From positions 41,381 to 105,380 of the forward strand of contig CAIVPX010000171.1 of assembly GCA_903907905.1 (NCBI GenBank): 64,000 bases of DNA, written 5' to 3'. The notes under the pieces were generated by a model. That model was not told where the DNA came from, did no database searches, and worked only from the letters and a program-made list of their open reading frames with translations. The stretch comes from an uncultured bacterium (GTDB taxonomy: Bacteria > Pseudomonadota > Gammaproteobacteria > Burkholderiales > Burkholderiaceae_E). Positions 47,904-57,514 of this stretch are shown here, piece after piece (within the stretch, counting starts at the first letter, position 1; every line of letters starts with the position of its first letter). Position numbers and translations under genes: made by a program.

Positions 47904-48134
47904 ATGTTCAAAGGCAATAAATCAGGTTTGCCGGTCAAGCCCTGCGAGGCCTGCGGCCGGCCCATGAGTTGGCGTAAAGCCTGGGCGAAGAACTGGGACG
48001 CCGTGAAGGTGTGTTCCGAGCGCTGCCGCCGCAGTCGCCGCTCGCCTGCGGGCGGCGGGCCCGCATCGGACGCGGTAGGCCAGACGGCGAGGGGCGCTGC
48101 GCCGGCCGGGCGCCCCGGCCGGGTGTCCCGATGA
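47904..48134 (+). CDS. DUF2256-like zinc-ribbon protein
   Basis: MFKGNKSGLPVKPCEACGRPMSWRKAWAKNWDAVKVCSERCRRSRR (CxxC...CxxxC). Confidence 0.88.
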   Translation: MFKGNKSGLPVKPCEACGRPMSWRKAWAKNWDAVKVCSERCRRSRRSPAGGGPASDAVGQTARGAAPAGRPGRVSR

Positions 48135-49717
48135 GTGCCGCGGTGGATGCCGCGCGCAAGGGGCTGCGCCATCTGGTGATCGTACTGGGCGATCAACTCG
48201 ACGACAACGCGTCGGCCCTCGATGGTTTCGACCCAGCTCGTGACCGGGTCTGGATGTGTGAAGCAATCGAGGAATCAACGCACGTCTGGAGCAGCAAGCC
48301 CCGTATTGCGGTCTTTCTGTCGGCGATGCGGCACTTTGCGAAGGCCTTGCTCGAGCGCGGCTGGCCCGTCACCTACCGGGCTCTGGATGACGTGGGCGGC
48401 GCGGCGGCTTCACTGGGCGAGGCGCTTGCCGCCACCCTGGCTGACTCGCGCCCTCAGGCGGTGGTTCTCACTGAGCCGGGTGACTGGCGGGTCCGGCAGA
48501 CCCTGCGGCAGATTTGCGAGCGGGTCGGGGTGCCGATGGTCGAGCGCGTCGACCGCCACTTTTACTGTTCGACCGATGAATTCGCCCGCTTCGCAGACGG
48601 GCGCAAGCAGTTGCGGCTTGAGCACTTCTATCGCGCGATGCGGGTCCGTCACCAGGTGCTGATGGTGGCCGACGAGACACCGGGGGCGGAGCCCGGCAGC
48701 CAGGCGCCGGCCGGCGGTCGCTGGAATTTCGACGCCGAGAACCGCGAGGCGTTCGGGCCTACGGGCCCTGCGGCACCCCAGCCGCTGCGCCTGAGCCCGG
48801 ATGCCCTCACTCAGTCGGTCATCGCCCTGGTCGAGCGGCGGTTTGCCGATCATCCGGGCCGGCTCGAGGCGTTTGGCTGGCCACTCACGCGCGAGCAGGC
48901 GCTGCAGGTGCTCGAGGACTTCATCACCCACCGGCTGCCCCATTTCGGGCGCTGGCAGGACGCGATGTGGGCGGGTGAGCCCTGGCTCTATCACTCGCAT
49001 CTGTCGGTGGCGCTCAATCTCAAGCTGATCTCGCCGCGCGAGGTGGTTGCAGCCGCCGAGGCGGCGTGGCGAACCCGCGGCGTCGACCTCGCTTCGGTCG
49101 AGGGCTTCATTCGTCAGGTGCTGGGCTGGCGCGAGTACGTGCGAGGCCTCTACTGGCTGCGTATGCCCGACTACGCCGGGCTCAATGAACTGGATGCGCG
49201 CGAGCCGCTTCCCGATTGGTACTGGACCGGTCAGACCGACATGGCGTGCCTGCGCGATGCGCTGGATCAGACACTGCGCCTGGGCTATGCGCACCACATT
49301 CAGCGGCTCATGGTGACCGGGCTCTACGCCTTGCTGCTGGGGGCCGACCCCCAGGCGGTGCACCGCTGGTACCTCGCCGTTTATGTCGATGCGGTCGAGT
49401 GGGTAGAACTGCCCAACACGCTCGGGATGAGTCAGTACGCCGATGGCGGGCTCATGTCGAGCAAGCCCTATGTGGCCACGGGCCGCTACATCGATCGCAT
49501 GAGCAACTACTGCCAGGGGTGCGTCTACCGGCCCGAACGCCGGGTGGGCGATGACGCCTGCCCCTTCACCACCCTCTACTGGGACTTTCTGGACCGGCAT
49601 CGGAACAGGCTGGCGCGCAACCCCCGCATGGCCTTGCAGGTGAAGAATTTGACGCGAATCGATGCGACCGAGATGGCGCAGATTCGCGCGCGTGCAGCGA
49701 CCCTCCGTCATGGCTGA
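48131..49717 (+). CDS. cryptochrome/photolyase-related protein (FeS-type, deoxyribodipyrimidine photolyase-related)
   Basis: LRHLVIVLGDQLDDNASALDGFDPARDRVWMCEA...YHSHLSVALNLKLISPREV...NYCQGCVYRPERRVGDDACPFTTLYWDF; ATGA overlap with DUF2256 gene. Confidence 0.93.
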   Translation: MSAAVDAARKGLRHLVIVLGDQLDDNASALDGFDPARDRVWMCEAIEESTHVWSSKPRIAVFLSAMRHFAKALLERGWPVTYRALDDVGGAAASLGEALAATLADSRPQAVVLTEPGDWRVRQTLRQICERVGVPMVERVDRHFYCSTDEFARFADGRKQLRLEHFYRAMRVRHQVLMVADETPGAEPGSQAPAGGRWNFDAENREAFGPTGPAAPQPLRLSPDALTQSVIALVERRFADHPGRLEAFGWPLTREQALQVLEDFITHRLPHFGRWQDAMWAGEPWLYHSHLSVALNLKLISPREVVAAAEAAWRTRGVDLASVEGFIRQVLGWREYVRGLYWLRMPDYAGLNELDAREPLPDWYWTGQTDMACLRDALDQTLRLGYAHHIQRLMVTGLYALLLGADPQAVHRWYLAVYVDAVEWVELPNTLGMSQYADGGLMSSKPYVATGRYIDRMSNYCQGCVYRPERRVGDDACPFTTLYWDFLDRHRNRLARNPRMALQVKNLTRIDATEMAQIRARAATLRHG

Positions 49718-50321
49718 ACTCGATACCGCGGGTCTGTTGGCGATCGCAGCGGCCCTGGGCTGGGCCAGCGGCTTGCGACTGTATGCCGTGGTCTTTCTGG
49801 CTGGGCTGGCCGGCCGCCTGGGCTGGGTCGACCTGCCGGCGGGGCTGCAGGTCCTCGAGCACCCGGGGCTCCTGGGGCTGAGTGGTGTGCTGCTTGCGGT
49901 GGAGTTTTTGGCCGACAAGGTCCAGGGCCTCGACTCGATCTGGGACCTCCTGAATGGGGTCTTGCGTATTCCGGCAGGCGCCACGCTCGCCGCCTCGGTG
50001 CTGGGCGCTGACAGCAGCACGATGGGCGTGGTCGGACTGCTGCTGGGGGGCACGCTTGCAGCGAGTGCCCAGCTTGCCAAGACCAGCACTCGCGCAGCCA
50101 TCAACACGCTGCCCGAACCCCTGTCGAATCTGGCGGCGAGTTTTACCGAGGATGGGCTGGTCCTCGGCATGCTCTGGCTCGCGTTCACCAAGCCACTGCT
50201 GGGTGCGCTGGTGCTGGTTGCTCTGGTGCTCGGCTTGGGCTGGCTCACCTGGGTGTGCTGGCGTTTTCTTCGTGGCATGTTGCGGCACATTCGTCTGATC
50301 GTTGGCCGCCTCCGGAGTTGA
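49710..50321 (+). CDS. DUF4126-like membrane protein
   Basis: MAELDTAGLLAIAAALGWASGLRLYAVVFLAGLAGRLGWVDLPAGLQVLEHP; overlaps the photolyase stop. Confidence 0.8.
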   Translation: MAELDTAGLLAIAAALGWASGLRLYAVVFLAGLAGRLGWVDLPAGLQVLEHPGLLGLSGVLLAVEFLADKVQGLDSIWDLLNGVLRIPAGATLAASVLGADSSTMGVVGLLLGGTLAASAQLAKTSTRAAINTLPEPLSNLAASFTEDGLVLGMLWLAFTKPLLGALVLVALVLGLGWLTWVCWRFLRGMLRHIRLIVGRLRS

Positions 50322-50350
50322 CGCAAACGAAGCGGGGTGGGTTCGTGGCG

Positions 50351-50367
50351 GCTGGGAACATCCCAGC
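50351..50367. other. perfect hairpin GCTGGGA-ACA-TCCCAGC
   Basis: 7-bp inverted repeat with 3-nt loop between the DUF4126 stop and livK start; no T-tract. Confidence 0.5.
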
Positions 50368-50437
50368 AGGACGAGCCCATGTGGTAGATTTCCTGGCTGC
50401 CCCCGGGCTTACCCAAAAAACACACAGGAGACCCTTC

Positions 50438-51616
50438 ATGCGCTTGCGTCTTGCCGCCAGTCTTGCGCTGGCTTCCGCCCTGGCCTTCAGCGGGCCCGCC
50501 CTATCGGCCGACAAGGTCAAGGTTGGTTTCGTGAGCACCCTGTCGGGTCCGTCAGCCGCGCTTGGAGTCGATATCCGCGACGGCTTTATGCTGGCGGTCA
50601 AACTGGCGGGTGGCAAACTAGGCGGTCTGCCAGCCGAGGTGATCATCGGCGATGATCAGTTCAAGCCTGACGTCGCCCGCCAATTGTTCGAGAAGAACAT
50701 CAAGCGCGATCGCGTCGACTTCATGACTGGGGTGGTGTTTTCCAACATCATGCTGGCGGCGGCCTCTGAGGCCTTCGACAGCAAGACCTTCTACGTGAGC
50801 CCCAATGCTGCGCCCTCGCCGCTCGCCGGCAAGGATTGCAACCCCTACTTCTTTGCAGTGTCCTGGCCCAATGACGCGTACCACGAGGCGGCGGGCCAGC
50901 ATGCTACCAACCGGGGCTACAGCAGCGTCTACCTGCTCGCCCCCAACTATCAGGCCGGCAAGGATTCGCTCGCGGGGTTCAAGCGCTACTTCAAGGGTAA
51001 GGTCACGGCCGAGGTCTACACCAAGCTTGGCCAGCTCGACTACTCGGCCGAATTGGCCGAGATCCGCGCCGCGCGCCCACAAGCCTTGTACGTCTTCCTG
51101 CCGGGGGGCATGGGCATCAACTTTGTGAAGCAGTTCGTGGCTGCGGGCCTCTCCAAGGACATTACGCTGCTGGTGCCCGGTTTCGGCTCCGACCAGGACA
51201 TCATCCGCCCCGTGGGCGATGCCATGCTCGGGATCTTCGATACCGCGCACTGGGCGCTTGATCTGCCCAACGAGGCCAACCGCCGTTTCGTGGCCGAGTT
51301 CGAAAAAGAGTACAAGCGTCTGCCCTCGGTGTTTGCCTCGCAGGGCTATGACGCGGCTCTGCTGATCAGCGCCGCCGTGCGTGACGTCAAGGGCAAGATC
51401 GAGGACAAGGAAGCCCTGCGGCGCGCCCTCAAAGCGGCTCGTTTTGATTCAACGCGCGGTGAGTTCAAGTTCAATACGAATCAGTTCCCGATTCAGAACT
51501 ACTACCTGCGCGTGGTCGGCAAGGATGCAAGCGGCCGCCTGGTCAACAAGACCCTGGGCGAGCCGATCTTCCGCAATCATGGCGATGCCTATGTACAGGA
51601 TTGCGGGATGAAATAA
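50438..51616 (+). CDS. livK: branched-chain amino acid-type ABC substrate-binding protein
   Basis: MRLRLAASLALASALAFSGPALSADKVKVGFVSTLSGPSAALGVDIRDGFMLAVKLAGGKLGGLPAEVIIGDD. Confidence 0.9.
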   Translation: MRLRLAASLALASALAFSGPALSADKVKVGFVSTLSGPSAALGVDIRDGFMLAVKLAGGKLGGLPAEVIIGDDQFKPDVARQLFEKNIKRDRVDFMTGVVFSNIMLAAASEAFDSKTFYVSPNAAPSPLAGKDCNPYFFAVSWPNDAYHEAAGQHATNRGYSSVYLLAPNYQAGKDSLAGFKRYFKGKVTAEVYTKLGQLDYSAELAEIRAARPQALYVFLPGGMGINFVKQFVAAGLSKDITLLVPGFGSDQDIIRPVGDAMLGIFDTAHWALDLPNEANRRFVAEFEKEYKRLPSVFASQGYDAALLISAAVRDVKGKIEDKEALRRALKAARFDSTRGEFKFNTNQFPIQNYYLRVVGKDASGRLVNKTLGEPIFRNHGDAYVQDCGMK

Positions 51617-51620
51617 GAGC

Positions 51621-52307
51621 TCAGTAAAAGGCCGGGGTGTCTCGCGCATGGCCATCATGCAGATCGAGCACCCGGCCGAACCAGGCGGCGAGCGCGTCGC
51701 CTGCCGGCAATAGCGGAAGGGGCGACACGATCCTCGCCCACTGAAAGACCGAAAAGAGCGAGTAATCGGCGTAACAGGGGGCATCTCCGCCCAGGAAGGC
51801 CTGGCGCTTGAGCAGGGCGCGTGCCGGATCCACCGAAGCGAGCAGCCGCTCAAAGGTTTTGCCCTGGGCCTCCTTCAGGGCCTCGGGCGATTTTCCAGTG
51901 AATTTTTCCACCGTGGCTCGAAAGTGCGGCTGGTCGGTGGGGTCCTGCACCAGAATGGCATCGCCTGCCAGCGCCTGAAACGCAATAGGTACCACACTGC
52001 GATCCACCCAGGTATTGACGAACTGGCAGAGACTTTTGCCGGTGTCGCCGCCAAAGAGCGAGGGCTGCTCCGGGTACTGTTTTTCCAGATATTCCGCGAT
52101 CTGCCACGAGTCGCGTACGACGCGGGCGCCGTCCCGGATCACCGGTACGGTTTTCCCGCCTGAAAAGTCGATGCTCGCCTTGTCGGTGAGCAGAACGGGT
52201 TGCACGCTGACGCTCAGCCCCTTGTGCCGAAGCGCCATGCGCGTGCGCCAGGAAAAATTGCTGTAGCGACGGTCATTCTGGCCGCGCAGTTCCCATAGTT
52301 CGATCAT
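51621..52307 (-). CDS. glutathione S-transferase family protein
   Basis: MIELWELRGQNDRRYSNFSWRTRMALRHKGLSVSVQPV...KTVPVIRDGARVVRDSWQIAEYLEKQYP. Confidence 0.88.
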   Translation of the reverse strand: MIELWELRGQNDRRYSNFSWRTRMALRHKGLSVSVQPVLLTDKASIDFSGGKTVPVIRDGARVVRDSWQIAEYLEKQYPEQPSLFGGDTGKSLCQFVNTWVDRSVVPIAFQALAGDAILVQDPTDQPHFRATVEKFTGKSPEALKEAQGKTFERLLASVDPARALLKRQAFLGGDAPCYADYSLFSVFQWARIVSPLPLLPAGDALAAWFGRVLDLHDGHARDTPAFY

Positions 52308-53872
52308 CAGGCTGCTCCCGGGGTAATCAGTCGGGTGAGGAGGGAACGCCGCACCTTCTGGGTGGGCGTCATCGGAAATTCGCTCACGAATTCGAGCCGC
52401 TCGGGCCACTTGAACTTCGCCACGCCAGCGCGCTCCAGCGCAGCGGTGAGATCGCCCAGCGTGACCTCATGCTGCTGATTGGGCAGTACGAAGGCGCAGG
52501 CACGCTCGCCCAGCGTGGGGTCGGGCATCGGGGCGAGAATGCAGCGACTGACGCCGGGCACCGTATCGAGAACGGCTTCGACATCGACCGGATTGAACTT
52601 GACCCCGCCGCGGTTGATCAGTTCCTTTACCCGGCCTGTCAGAACCAGTGCGCCGTCGGGACGCAGTAGGGCGGTGTCGCCGGTATCGAACCAGTCGTCG
52701 GAGAAGGCCGCCTGGGTGGCCTCGGGGTTGTTCAGGTAGGCCGCGAAAACCGAGGCACCCCGGACGCGAAGCCGTCCTTCGCAGCCAGGCTCGAGCACCT
52801 GGTTGGCGTCACCGACCACCTGCAGTTCGGTTCGCAAGGCGACACGCCCCGCCGTTTCGTGCCGTAGGTCGGCCGGGTCACCGGGGCGGCCATAGGCGCC
52901 GGCCTGCAATTCGCTCATGCCCCAGAGCTGGATCACCTTGCCTGCGTCGAGTTGCGATTCGACGGCCCGTGCCAAGCCAGGGGGGACATGGGTTCCGGAC
53001 AGGCAGACCAGGCGCGTGCTGCGGAAGTCGTCGCGCTTCATGGCCTTGCCGTCGAGCAGAGGCTTGAAGTGGGCGGGTCCGGCGAAGATGGCCGTGACGC
53101 GATCACGCCTCACGGTAGCCAGCAGATCATCGGGCGTGAAGGCGGGCAATAGCGAGGCACAGGCACCGGCCAGCAGTGCGTTTTGCAGGACGAAGAGGCC
53201 GTAGAGGTGCGAGTAGGGCGCCGCGCTCAGCAAGACGTCTGAGGGGCCGAATCCGAAGGCGCTCAGCGCGTCGGCGGCGTTGCCCAGGAAACGCCTGGCG
53301 GTGGTGGGCACGCCCTTGGGGCTGGCCGTGGTGCCCGAGGTGTAGAGCAGCACATAGGGCGAGTCGGCGTGGGCGGCAGGCGGGCCCGTCAGCGGGTCGC
53401 TCCGGGCCAAGGTAGACCAGTCGACGCAAGCAGCCACCGGCTCGCCCAGCGTGATGAGGGTTCGCAGGGCGCCCAAACCGCTGGCGGGGTCAGCTTGCAG
53501 CGCGCGCACGATGCCGGTGGGCGAACTGTCGCGGACCTTAGACAGCCCGATGAAGCAGGTGGCGCCGCTGTGCGCGAGCAGAGGGCCGAGCTCGGCACGC
53601 CGGTAGGGCATGTGCAGCATCTGAACCGTAGCACCGACAAAGTTCGCCGCCAGCAGGGTCACGATGAATTCGACCGAGTTGGGCAACTGCAAGCCGACGA
53701 CCTCACCGGGGCCGATGCCCTGGGCGCGCAGTCCAGCCGCCAGTCGGCGGGCGGCAAGCTCGAGCCCGGCGTAGTTGAGTCGGCCGTCCGGACCGCTCAG
53801 CGCCAGCGCTTCGGGACTGCGTTGGGCATGCGCCTGCACGGCGCCAAACAGCGTGTCGATTGAGTCGCTCAT
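52307..53872 (-). CDS. AMP-dependent acyl/aryl-CoA synthetase
   Basis: LLYTSGTTASPKGVPTTARRFLGN...FDTGDTALLRPDGALVLTGRVKELINRGGVKFNPVDVEAVL. Confidence 0.93.
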   Translation of the reverse strand: MSDSIDTLFGAVQAHAQRSPEALALSGPDGRLNYAGLELAARRLAAGLRAQGIGPGEVVGLQLPNSVEFIVTLLAANFVGATVQMLHMPYRRAELGPLLAHSGATCFIGLSKVRDSSPTGIVRALQADPASGLGALRTLITLGEPVAACVDWSTLARSDPLTGPPAAHADSPYVLLYTSGTTASPKGVPTTARRFLGNAADALSAFGFGPSDVLLSAAPYSHLYGLFVLQNALLAGACASLLPAFTPDDLLATVRRDRVTAIFAGPAHFKPLLDGKAMKRDDFRSTRLVCLSGTHVPPGLARAVESQLDAGKVIQLWGMSELQAGAYGRPGDPADLRHETAGRVALRTELQVVGDANQVLEPGCEGRLRVRGASVFAAYLNNPEATQAAFSDDWFDTGDTALLRPDGALVLTGRVKELINRGGVKFNPVDVEAVLDTVPGVSRCILAPMPDPTLGERACAFVLPNQQHEVTLGDLTAALERAGVAKFKWPERLEFVSEFPMTPTQKVRRSLLTRLITPGAA

Positions 53873-53962
53873 GGGGCCTCGCCTGGCTGGAACGCGCGGC
53901 GGCGGGCGATCGGCTCGCGCTGTCCGGGATCTCTGGATGTTCTGAGGAATTCGCGTAAACTA

Positions 53963-53976
53963 CTTTAGACTTAAAG
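53963..53976. promoter_or_regulatory. inverted repeat CTTTA-GACT-TAAAG, candidate operator
   Basis: ACTACTTTAGACTTAAAGCAAA in the divergent ligase/livH spacer. Confidence 0.4.
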
Positions 53977-54019
53977 CAAATCAAGGGCAAGCTTTCCTGC
54001 CCGCGCTGCAAACACTGCC

Positions 54020-54937
54020 ATGACTGCCATCCTGCTGCTCGAACAGTCGCTCAACGGTCTGCAATTCGGCCTGATGCTGTTCCTGCTGGCGGCAGGCCTC
54101 ACGCTGGTCTTCGGCATCATGGACATGATCAACCTGGCCCACGGCTCGCTCTACATGGTGGGCGCCTTCTTTGCGGCCTGGTTCGTCGACCTCACGGGCT
54201 CTTTTGTGGCGGGCGTGTTGCTCGCGATCTTGGCAACGGGGCTGTTCGGCATGGTGCTCGAGGCATCGCTGCTGCGCTCACTGTATGCGCGTGACCACCT
54301 CTCGCAGGTGCTGGCCACCTTTGCACTGATCCTCATCATCAATGAGGGCGTTCGGATGCTCTGGGGCTCCGACATGGCCTTGTCGGCCCCGGCGGTGTTG
54401 TCCGGGCCGGTCGAGCTGCTCCCCGGCCTTTACTATCCCGCCTATCGTCTGCTGATCATCGCGGTGGGACTCGCGCTGGCCGTAGTGCTCTACGTGCTGG
54501 TAGCCCGAACACGCATGGGGGCTCTGGTGCGCGCGGGTGCGTCCAATCGCGATATGGCGATGGCGATGGGGGTGAACATCAAACGGCTGTTCACGGCCGT
54601 GTTCGGCATCGGTGCGGCGCTTTGTGCTGTGGCAGGCGCCATGCTGGGGCCCCTGCTGGCCGTGCAGGTGGGCATGGGTGAAAGCGTGCTCATCCTGGCG
54701 TTCGTGGTCATCGTCATTGGCGGCATCGGTTCAATTCGCGGGGCGCTGGCCGGGTCCTTGCTGGTGGGTGTGGTCGATACGGCTGGGCGCACGCTGCTGC
54801 CCCATCTATTTCGCGAGTTCCTGCCGCCTCAGGTTGCCAGCGCCGCCGGCCCCGCCGTCGGCTCGGTCATGATTTACCTGCTCATGGCCGTCGTGCTGTT
54901 CGTGCGCCCGCAGGGGCTCTTCCCGGCGCGTGGCTGA
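54020..54937 (+). CDS. livH: branched-chain amino acid-type ABC permease (LivH)
   Basis: LNGLQFGLMLFLLAAGLTLVFGIMDMINLAHGSLYMVGAFFA. Confidence 0.94.
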   Translation: MTAILLLEQSLNGLQFGLMLFLLAAGLTLVFGIMDMINLAHGSLYMVGAFFAAWFVDLTGSFVAGVLLAILATGLFGMVLEASLLRSLYARDHLSQVLATFALILIINEGVRMLWGSDMALSAPAVLSGPVELLPGLYYPAYRLLIIAVGLALAVVLYVLVARTRMGALVRAGASNRDMAMAMGVNIKRLFTAVFGIGAALCAVAGAMLGPLLAVQVGMGESVLILAFVVIVIGGIGSIRGALAGSLLVGVVDTAGRTLLPHLFREFLPPQVASAAGPAVGSVMIYLLMAVVLFVRPQGLFPARG

Positions 54938-55916
54938 CATGGGGCCGACTCCCCCTGCGACCACCTCACGGCTGCGCCCGCTTGCGATGGCGGGCCTCGT
55001 GTTGGCGGCCATTGCGTTTCCGCTGGCCATGCGGGCATGGGACGCAAGCTTTTACATCAGCGTCGCCAGTCGCATCATGATCTACGCCGTTGCGGCCACC
55101 AGCCTCAATCTCATCCTGGGCTATGGCGGGATGGTGTCCTTCGGCCATGCCGCCTTCTTCGGCATCGGCGCCTATGCGGTCGGCATTCTCATCACCGAGG
55201 GGGTGGTCAGCGGCTGGATTGGCTTTGCGGTGGCCATGGGGGCGGCCGCACTGGCCGCAGCGCTCATCGGTGCCATTTCCCTGCGTACGCGAGGCGTGTA
55301 CTTCATCATGATCACGCTCGCCTTCGCGCAGATGCTTTTCTACCTGGTGAACAGCGTCAAGGCCTACGGCGGCGACGAAGGGCTCAACATCCGCCTGCGT
55401 TCAGACTTCGGGTTCGGTCTCAATCTGAAAGATGACGTGAGCTTTTATTTCGTCGTGCTCGGCACGCTCGCGCTCACCCTGCTGATCGTTCACCGCCTGA
55501 TGCATTCGCGTTTCGGCCGACTGGTGCTGGCCATTCGCGATGATGATGTGCGTGCCGAGGCGATTGGCGTGCCGGTATTTCGCTACAAGTTGCTGCTGTT
55601 CATCATCGCGGGTGCGCTGGGCGGTCTGGCAGGTGCGTTGATGGTCAATCACCAGAACTATGTCAATCCCAGTGTGCTGCACTGGACCCAGTCGGGCTCG
55701 CTGATGATTATGGTCATTCTGGGCGGGGTCGGCACGCTCTGGGGGGGCGTCGTGGGTGCCATTGTCCTGCTGCTGCTCGAGGAGGTGGTGGCGGGCTACA
55801 CCATTCACTGGCAGTTCTGGGTGGGGTGGGTGCTGCTGGCCATCGTCCTGTATGCCCCGCGGGGCCTGGTGGGGCTGATGGCGCGTTTGGTGGGATCACG
55901 GGGCGGGCGTTCGTGA
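54930..55916 (+). CDS. livM: branched-chain amino acid-type ABC permease (LivM)
   Basis: AATSLNLILGYGGMVSFGHAAFFGIGAYAVGIL...AIRDDDVRAEAIGVPVFRYKLLLFIIAGALGGLAGAL. Confidence 0.94.
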   Translation: MADMGPTPPATTSRLRPLAMAGLVLAAIAFPLAMRAWDASFYISVASRIMIYAVAATSLNLILGYGGMVSFGHAAFFGIGAYAVGILITEGVVSGWIGFAVAMGAAALAAALIGAISLRTRGVYFIMITLAFAQMLFYLVNSVKAYGGDEGLNIRLRSDFGFGLNLKDDVSFYFVVLGTLALTLLIVHRLMHSRFGRLVLAIRDDDVRAEAIGVPVFRYKLLLFIIAGALGGLAGALMVNHQNYVNPSVLHWTQSGSLMIMVILGGVGTLWGGVVGAIVLLLLEEVVAGYTIHWQFWVGWVLLAIVLYAPRGLVGLMARLVGSRGGRS

Positions 55917-56674
55917 GCGCGGTCGAACCGCTGCTCGAGGTCCGGTCGCTTTGCAAGCGATTCGGCGGCGTGTTGGCAACCGATTCGGTATCACTCGAAG
56001 TCGCACGCGGCGAGATCCATGCGCTGATCGGCCCCAATGGCGCCGGCAAGACTACGCTGGTCTCGCAACTCTCGGGGAGCCTTGCGCCCGACGAGGGTCT
56101 CATTCGCTTCGACGGGCACGATGTTACGCGCATGCCGCTGCACGCGCGCGTGCGGCTCGGGCTCGCCCGATCCTTTCAGATCACCCGGCTGTTTCGCAGT
56201 TTTACTGCAATCGACAACCTCGCCATTGCCGTGCAGGCGCGCAGCGGCTCGAACCTGTCTTTTTGGCGGCCGGTGGCGCGCGAGACGGCTCTGGTTGACG
56301 AGGCCCGGGCCTTGCTCGACCAGGTGGGGCTTGGCGCCCGTGCCGAGGTGCCCGCTGCGGCGCTCTCCCATGGCGAGCAACGCGCGCTCGAACTGGGCCT
56401 GGCGTTGGCCACTCGGCCACGGTTGTTGTTGCTCGATGAGCCCATGGCCGGGACCGGTCCCGAAGATTCTGCGCGCATCGTGGCGCTGATCGAGCGGCTG
56501 CGTTCGCAGCTCACCGTGCTGCTCATCGAGCACGACGTCGATGCGGTCTTCCGGCTGGCTGATCGCGTGTCGGTGCTGGTCAACGGCCGGCTCATCGCCT
56601 CGGGTGAGCCGGAGGCGGTGCGCGCTCACCCCGAGGTCATCAGTGCCTATCTGGGCGACGAGGGGCTGGCGTGA
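55913..56674 (+). CDS. livG: ABC ATP-binding protein (LivG)
   Basis: CKRFGGVLATDSVSLEVARGEIHALIGPNGAGKTTLVSQLSG; GTGA overlap with livM. Confidence 0.94.
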   Translation: MSAVEPLLEVRSLCKRFGGVLATDSVSLEVARGEIHALIGPNGAGKTTLVSQLSGSLAPDEGLIRFDGHDVTRMPLHARVRLGLARSFQITRLFRSFTAIDNLAIAVQARSGSNLSFWRPVARETALVDEARALLDQVGLGARAEVPAAALSHGEQRALELGLALATRPRLLLLDEPMAGTGPEDSARIVALIERLRSQLTVLLIEHDVDAVFRLADRVSVLVNGRLIASGEPEAVRAHPEVISAYLGDEGLA

Positions 56675-57390
56675 GCGAGGGGCTGTTGAGCGTCGAGGGG
56701 CTGCAGACCGCCTACGGTCAGAGCCAGGTGCTGTTCGGCATCGACCTCACGATTCGCGAGGGCGAGGTGGTGGGTCTACTCGGCCGCAACGGCATGGGCA
56801 AGACCACCCTGGTGCGCTCCATTGTCGGTCTGGTTCGCGCGCAGGCCGGTCGCATCCGCTTTGGCGGGGTCGAGGTGCTGGGGCAGACCGCCGATTGCAT
56901 CGCCCGCCAGGGGATGGCGGTGGTGCCTGAGGGCCGACAGGTCTTTCCCAACCTGTCGGTCGACGAACATCTCACTGCGTTTGCCGCTCGACGGGGCGGC
57001 GAGCGGGGCGGCATACTTTGGAACGCCCAGAAGGTGTATGAACTCTTTCCCCGGCTCGCCGAGCGCAAGCGCAACCTGGGCAACCAGCTGTCGGGCGGGG
57101 AGCAGCAAATGCTGGCGATCGGGCGGGCGCTGGTTACCAATCCGCGTCTGCTCATCCTGGACGAGGCCACCGAGGGACTGGCGCCGCTCATTCGGGAGGA
57201 AATCTGGCGCTGTCTGAAGCAGTTGCGGGAGTCGGGTCAGACCCTGCTGGTCATCGACAAATACGTCAATCGCCTGGTTGACATCGCCGACCATCATCTT
57301 GTGCTTGAGCGTGGCCAGGTGGCCTGGCGCGGCAGTTCGGCCGAACTCGCGGACGACCGATCGATCTGGCAACGCTACCTGGGCGTGTGA
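56671..57390 (+). CDS. livF: ABC ATP-binding protein (LivF)
   Basis: LQTAYGQSQVLFGIDLTIREGEVVGLLGRNGMGKTTLVRSIVGL...LSGGEQQMLAIGRALVTNPRLLILDEATEGLAP. Confidence 0.95.
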   Translation: MSEGLLSVEGLQTAYGQSQVLFGIDLTIREGEVVGLLGRNGMGKTTLVRSIVGLVRAQAGRIRFGGVEVLGQTADCIARQGMAVVPEGRQVFPNLSVDEHLTAFAARRGGERGGILWNAQKVYELFPRLAERKRNLGNQLSGGEQQMLAIGRALVTNPRLLILDEATEGLAPLIREEIWRCLKQLRESGQTLLVIDKYVNRLVDIADHHLVLERGQVAWRGSSAELADDRSIWQRYLGV

Positions 57391-57471
57391 TGGCCGAGTG
57401 ACCGGTGTTTGATCAGCCTTCGACTGGCATGCGGGGGCTGAGTGAAAGGCGCCGGGCCTGTAGGGGGGCGG

Positions 57472-57488
57472 ACCGGGTGCGACCCGGT
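57472..57488. terminator. hairpin ACCGGGT-GCG-ACCCGGT between convergent livF and lysR
   Basis: Perfect 7-bp stem, 3-nt loop in the convergent intergenic region; no clear T-tract. Confidence 0.4.
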
Positions 57489-57514
57489 AAGTCCCGGCGA
57501 CTCGGTGGCGGCGC

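Noticed and set aside
48410-50425. 671-aa minus-strand ORF across photolyase and DUF4126 genes
   Set aside because: Opposes well-supported genes; low-complexity translation without recognisable motifs.
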